Positions 42,395 through 45,250 of a DNA stretch of 45,250 nt are shown piece after piece; the stretch's first letter is position 1; each line of letters opens with the position of its first letter. Under the pieces are notes generated by a model. The model had not been told where the DNA came from, ran no database searches, and saw only the letters and a list, made by a program, of their open reading frames with translations. Origin of the DNA: an uncultured SAR116 cluster alpha proteobacterium (GTDB taxonomy: Bacteria > Pseudomonadota > Alphaproteobacteria > Puniceispirillales > Marisalimonadaceae); assembly GCA_902517275.1 (NCBI GenBank), contig CABYBQ010000007.1:1-45250 (forward strand). The letters run 5' to 3'. Position numbers and translations under genes: made by a program.

Positions 42395-43657
42395 ATGAAA
42401 CGAATGAATATTCTTCCTGAAACAAACTTTCAAAAATTTACTTTTATTTTTTTACCTTTCGCTTGCGGATATTTTTTATCTTACCTTTATCGATCTACTA
42501 ATGCGGTTCTTGCACCCTACTTAAGTAATGATTTAAGTCTGAATGCAGAACAACTTGGCTTAATTACATCTGCATATTTTTTAACATTTGGTTTGTTTCA
42601 ATTACCCTTAGGAGTTCTACTTGATAAATATGGCGCTAGAAGAGTTCAAAGTATTCTATTTTTAGTAGCTGCTACCGGAGCTATATTATTCAGTCTGGGA
42701 AATGACGTTTGGTCACTTGTTATAGCTCGTGGTTTAATAGGGTTAGGAGTTTCCGGTGCATTAATGGGAGCATTTAAAGCTTTTGCCGTTTGGTTCCCCA
42801 AAGAACGACTCCCACTTCTAATAGGTCTATTCATGTCAGCAGGTGGCATGGGCGCTATTGTGGCGTCAACACCCTTGGAAATGGCATTACAAATAACTGA
42901 TTGGCGAGGGGTTTATTTATTCCTTGGAGTAACTACAATCTTTATTGGATTACTGATTTTTTTCGTCGTTCCAGAAAAAAAAGAAACTCTTAGAAATGAA
43001 GAAACATTACCAATTTTGAAAGTGTTAAAAGATATTTATACTAGCTATGCTTTTTGGAGAATTGGTCCATTATCCGGAGTTGCCGGAGGAACTGGACTTG
43101 CAATATTAGGGTTATGGGCAGGACCCTGGCTTTCTGATATAGGTAATTTTAATAAAAATGAAATTGCTAACATCCTTTTTATTTCTACAATCATGATGAC
43201 CATTGGGACAACATCTTTAGGTGTAATTACAGATTATTTAAGAAAATTTAATATTTCTCCAGTTGGGGTAATGGGTGGAGCGTTGTTAGTTTTTATAATA
43301 CCATTCACTATAATAACATTTGGATTAATGCCCAAAGCTATATGGCCATGGGTTATTTTAAGTATAACATCATTGGCTGCGACATTAGCTTACGCTGGTT
43401 TAAGTCAGCACTTTCCAACAAGTTATGCGGCACGCGCGTCTACAGCTATAAATTTAATATGCTTTTTGATGGCTTTTATCGTTCAGTATGCAATTGGATT
43501 TATAATGCAGATAATTGAACCAGGAAAACAAAGCGGGTATTCAATAGAGGCATACAAAGCAGGCTTTGGTTTATTTTTGGGATTGCTAATAATTTTCTAT
43601 CTTATTTTTATAATAATGAGCTTAATGGAGTTAAAGAAAAACAGATATAGATCCTAA
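42395..43657 (+). CDS. MFS transporter
   Basis: 420 residues with 12 predicted membrane segments. First helix FIFLPFACGYFLSYLYRSTNAVLAP, then the loop 2-3 motif GVLLDKYGARRVQS, GRGLIGLGVSGALMGAFKAFAVWFP and loop 8-9 GVITDYLRKF. Resembles the nitrate/sugar-phosphate-antiporter-like group of small-solute MFS proteins in marine bacteria; substrate not assignable. GGAG at about 42381 precedes the ATG. It converges with pdxH by a 4-base overlap. Confidence 0.93.
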   Translation: MKRMNILPETNFQKFTFIFLPFACGYFLSYLYRSTNAVLAPYLSNDLSLNAEQLGLITSAYFLTFGLFQLPLGVLLDKYGARRVQSILFLVAATGAILFSLGNDVWSLVIARGLIGLGVSGALMGAFKAFAVWFPKERLPLLIGLFMSAGGMGAIVASTPLEMALQITDWRGVYLFLGVTTIFIGLLIFFVVPEKKETLRNEETLPILKVLKDIYTSYAFWRIGPLSGVAGGTGLAILGLWAGPWLSDIGNFNKNEIANILFISTIMMTIGTTSLGVITDYLRKFNISPVGVMGGALLVFIIPFTIITFGLMPKAIWPWVILSITSLAATLAYAGLSQHFPTSYAARASTAINLICFLMAFIVQYAIGFIMQIIEPGKQSGYSIEAYKAGFGLFLGLLIIFYLIFIIMSLMELKKNRYRS

Positions 43658-44247
43658 GGATAATGACGTTTAGCAATCCATTTGTTTTTTATTTTTGTGG
43701 GGCTCAAAATAAATCTGTCGTGTAATCTAAAATCACCATCTTCCCAAAATTCAAATTCAACAGGCTTTAGAGCAAAGCCACCCCAAAAATTTGGACGAGG
43801 TATATCATCATTATACTTAGCTTCAAATAATTTTACTTCTTCCATCAAAACTTCTCTTGATTCTAATTCTTTTGATTGTTTTGAAGCCCAAGCGCCAATT
43901 CGACTACCCTTTGACCGAGATTTGTAATATTTGTCAGAAATCTCACCAGAAACCTTTTGTATACTTCCAACCAATCTCACTTGACGGTTTAAACTTTTCC
44001 AATAAAAGCAAATAGCACCTTTTGATGTTTCATTTATTTCTTCAGATTTACGACTTTCATAATTTGTATAAAAAACAAAATCTCCATTAATAATATCTTT
44101 TAATAAAACAGTCCTCACTGAAGGCATTCCATTTTTGGATACAGTTGCTAACTGCATAGCATTAGGGTCTCTAATTTCTTTTTTTTCAGCTTCAGACAAC
44201 CATTCTTTAAATAATAGTATTGGATCGACTATCTTTTCTAATTCCAA
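43654..44247 (-). CDS. pdxH: Pyridoxamine 5'-phosphate oxidase
   Basis: 197 residues. FMN and PLP site motifs: AMQLATVSKNGMPSVRTVLLKD, FVFYTNYESRKSEEI, FYWKSLNRQVRLVG, SRIGAWASKQS and the C-terminal FWEDGDFRLHDRF with RHYP end. It oxidises PNP/PMP to pyridoxal phosphate. PLP-dependent enzymes in this window include the cysteine desulfurase. In alphaproteobacteria pdxH and fabI are usually neighbours, here with one gene between. Confidence 0.96.
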   Translation of the reverse strand: MELEKIVDPILLFKEWLSEAEKKEIRDPNAMQLATVSKNGMPSVRTVLLKDIINGDFVFYTNYESRKSEEINETSKGAICFYWKSLNRQVRLVGSIQKVSGEISDKYYKSRSKGSRIGAWASKQSKELESREVLMEEVKLFEAKYNDDIPRPNFWGGFALKPVEFEFWEDGDFRLHDRFILSPTKIKNKWIAKRHYP

Positions 44248-44360
44248 CCATTGGCTCCATTTTAATTATTTTATTTTTATATTTTAGTACTAATTTTGCC
44301 ATATTTCATAACTATATATAATTAGTAAATTTGAATTTAAAAGAATAATATGAGGTTTAA

Positions 44361-44891
44361 ATGCTTAAAAAATTTATTTTATTCGTTGGATGTGTAATAG
44401 CAATTTCTAGCAACAGTTACTCTAAAACAAATTTTTATCAAGTAACTGGATCTATATCATCTGTTGAAGTGCTTAAAACATATTCTACACAGAAAGTACC
44501 AAGAGATGAGAAAAGATGCTCAATTCAAAGAGTCCCAGTAAATCAAGAAGCTAATAAATTTGGAGCAGATAATTTTATAGGAGCGCTAATTGGAGGTGCA
44601 ATTGGAAATAGACTTGGCGAAGGTGGAGGTAAGTCAGGAGCTACAGCTTTAGGAGCTTTAATTGGATCAGAAGTTGTTAGAAGTGATAAGGCAACTGCAA
44701 ACCAAAATTTTGTTGAGAAAGAAGTTTGTCGTATCCAAAAAGTTATACATACTGAAACAACAGAACGAATAAGTGGATATAAATTAATTATAGATGTAGA
44801 TGGTGAAACTATATCTTTCAATAGTAATAGATCGTATAACCCTGGTGATTTAATAACATTAACAAAGAAAGTAAGTTACTCTCTTAATTAA
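44361..44891 (+). CDS. Glycine-zipper envelope protein (17 kDa antigen / YmgG-like)
   Basis: 176 residues. N-terminal signal segment FILFVGCVIAISSNSYS; the Cys in VGC could be a lipobox but lacks the usual LxxC pattern. The central glycine zipper (DNFIGALIGGAIGNRLGEGGGKSGATALGALIGSE) is the hallmark of the Gly-zipper_2TM family (PF05433). Flanking parts contain Cys residues (KRCSIQRVP and EVCRIQKVI), likely a disulfide in the periplasm. Function unknown; such proteins sit in the outer membrane or its inner face. Confidence 0.85.
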   Translation: MLKKFILFVGCVIAISSNSYSKTNFYQVTGSISSVEVLKTYSTQKVPRDEKRCSIQRVPVNQEANKFGADNFIGALIGGAIGNRLGEGGGKSGATALGALIGSEVVRSDKATANQNFVEKEVCRIQKVIHTETTERISGYKLIIDVDGETISFNSNRSYNPGDLITLTKKVSYSLN

Positions 44892-44940
44892 ATTTCAAAT
44901 TTTAATATTAGATATATTAAATTAGAGTAATTAACTATAT

Positions 44941-44984
44941 GATAGTATTATATAATATTATCTTAATTTAGTTGCTTAACTAAA
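44941..44984 (+). promoter_or_regulatory. Two inverted repeats in the fabI upstream region
   Basis: First, a 22-base near-palindrome (44941-44962) with arms GATAGTATTAT and ATAATATTATC and one mismatched pair; it contains a perfect -10 hexamer TATAAT at 44951-44956, though no good -35 is spaced for it. Second, a hairpin TTTAGTT (44967-44973) with AACTAAA (44978-44984), loop GCTT, just before the ribosome binding site AGGAAG. May be promoter plus operator, or leader structure. Confidence 0.4.
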
Positions 44985-45000
44985 AACCAGGAAGTTAATT

Positions 45001-45250
45001 ATGGAACAAGAAAAACTCAATAACGGAATCATGAATGGTAAACGTGGTGTAGTTATGGGGGTGGCTAATGACAGGTCTATAGCTTGGGGTATAGCTGAAG
45101 CAGTTGCCAAACAAGGAGCAGAAATAGCATTCACTTATCAAGGTGATGCACTTGAGAAAAGGGTTAAACCTCTAGCCGAAAAAGTTGGTTCTAATATTAT
45201 AATACCGTGCGATGTTTCTAACGATGAAGCAATTGAAGAAACCTTCAAAT
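45001..45250 (+). CDS. fabI: Enoyl-[acyl-carrier-protein] reductase FabI, 3'-truncated by the window edge
   Basis: 83 residues visible from ATG 45001, with AGGAAG 7 bases upstream. After MEQEKLNNGIMNGKRG comes the SDR/FabI nucleotide-binding signature VMGVANDRSIAWGIAEAVAKQGAE, then FTYQGDALEKRVKPLAEK and PCDVSNDEAI, as in NADH-dependent FabI. It performs the last step of the fatty acid elongation cycle and is the triclosan target in other bacteria. The catalytic Tyr-Lys lie beyond the window. Works in the same pathway as accBC earlier in the window. Confidence 0.95.
   Translation, partial: MEQEKLNNGIMNGKRGVVMGVANDRSIAWGIAEAVAKQGAEIAFTYQGDALEKRVKPLAEKVGSNIIIPCDVSNDEAIEETFK

Noticed and set aside
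1-45250. CRISPR array, insertion sequence or prophage genes
   Set aside because: No regularly spaced repeats, transposase, integrase or phage structural protein seen in any frame.

Overview
The window reads as the chromosome of an AT-rich alphaproteobacterium (roughly 30% GC by eye), most like a small-genome marine lineage. Three things point there: the gene order rne / M48 protease / DsbA / aroQ / accB / accC / aat / DUF2155 / mlaD; the order amiC / mrcA / prfB divergent from rne; and a long class II (B12-dependent) ribonucleotide reductase. A perfect alphaproteobacterial SOS box (GTTC-N7-GTTC) at umuD agrees. The lineage is inferred from gene content, not from a phylogeny.

Layout. 1-1135: a partial gene, a GYD-domain protein and a small unknown ORF. 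1174-3775: a compact accessory segment bounded by 64-bp direct repeats. The right repeat is part of an intact tRNA-Met gene (3728-3804) and the left repeat is a truncated copy of that gene's 3' part, so this looks like a small integrated island that kept its attachment sites but no integrase. Its cargo has a metal theme: an IsdG/HmuQ-like monooxygenase and an unknown protein behind a perfect Fur-type palindrome, a cupredoxin, a 50-residue protein with 14 cysteines, and two tiny CxxC proteins behind a second, weaker Fur-like palindrome. 3868-7907 (minus strand): a sulfur-relay cluster cysE - cysteine desulfurase - [2Fe-2S] ferredoxin - mnmA - glyoxalase-like gene, in which the desulfurase is broken by a one-base slip in a 7-T run.

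8128-18818: hydrolase, tyrS, an AsmA-like envelope protein, bcp, then prfB, mrcA and amiC (translation termination and peptidoglycan). PBP1A carries a lysine-rich insertion of about 100 residues in its transpeptidase domain. 19230-27223: RNase E, BepA-like protease, thiol oxidoreductase, aroQ, acetyl-CoA carboxylase accBC, aat, DUF2155 and a short MlaD protein. 27224-27651: a regulatory region with a tandem NrdR-box pair at 31-bp phasing and two perfect DnaA boxes, upstream of nrdJ.

31279-45250: RidA, a FemAB-like acyltransferase, clpA/clpS, a D,D-carboxypeptidase with a SPOR domain, an SOS-controlled umuDC pair, a SulP transporter that seems to lack a standard start codon, a small membrane protein, an M20 amidohydrolase, an MFS transporter, pdxH, a glycine-zipper protein and the start of fabI. 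I see no CRISPR array, insertion sequence or prophage structural gene. The least explained part is the 2.5-kb island next to tRNA-Met.
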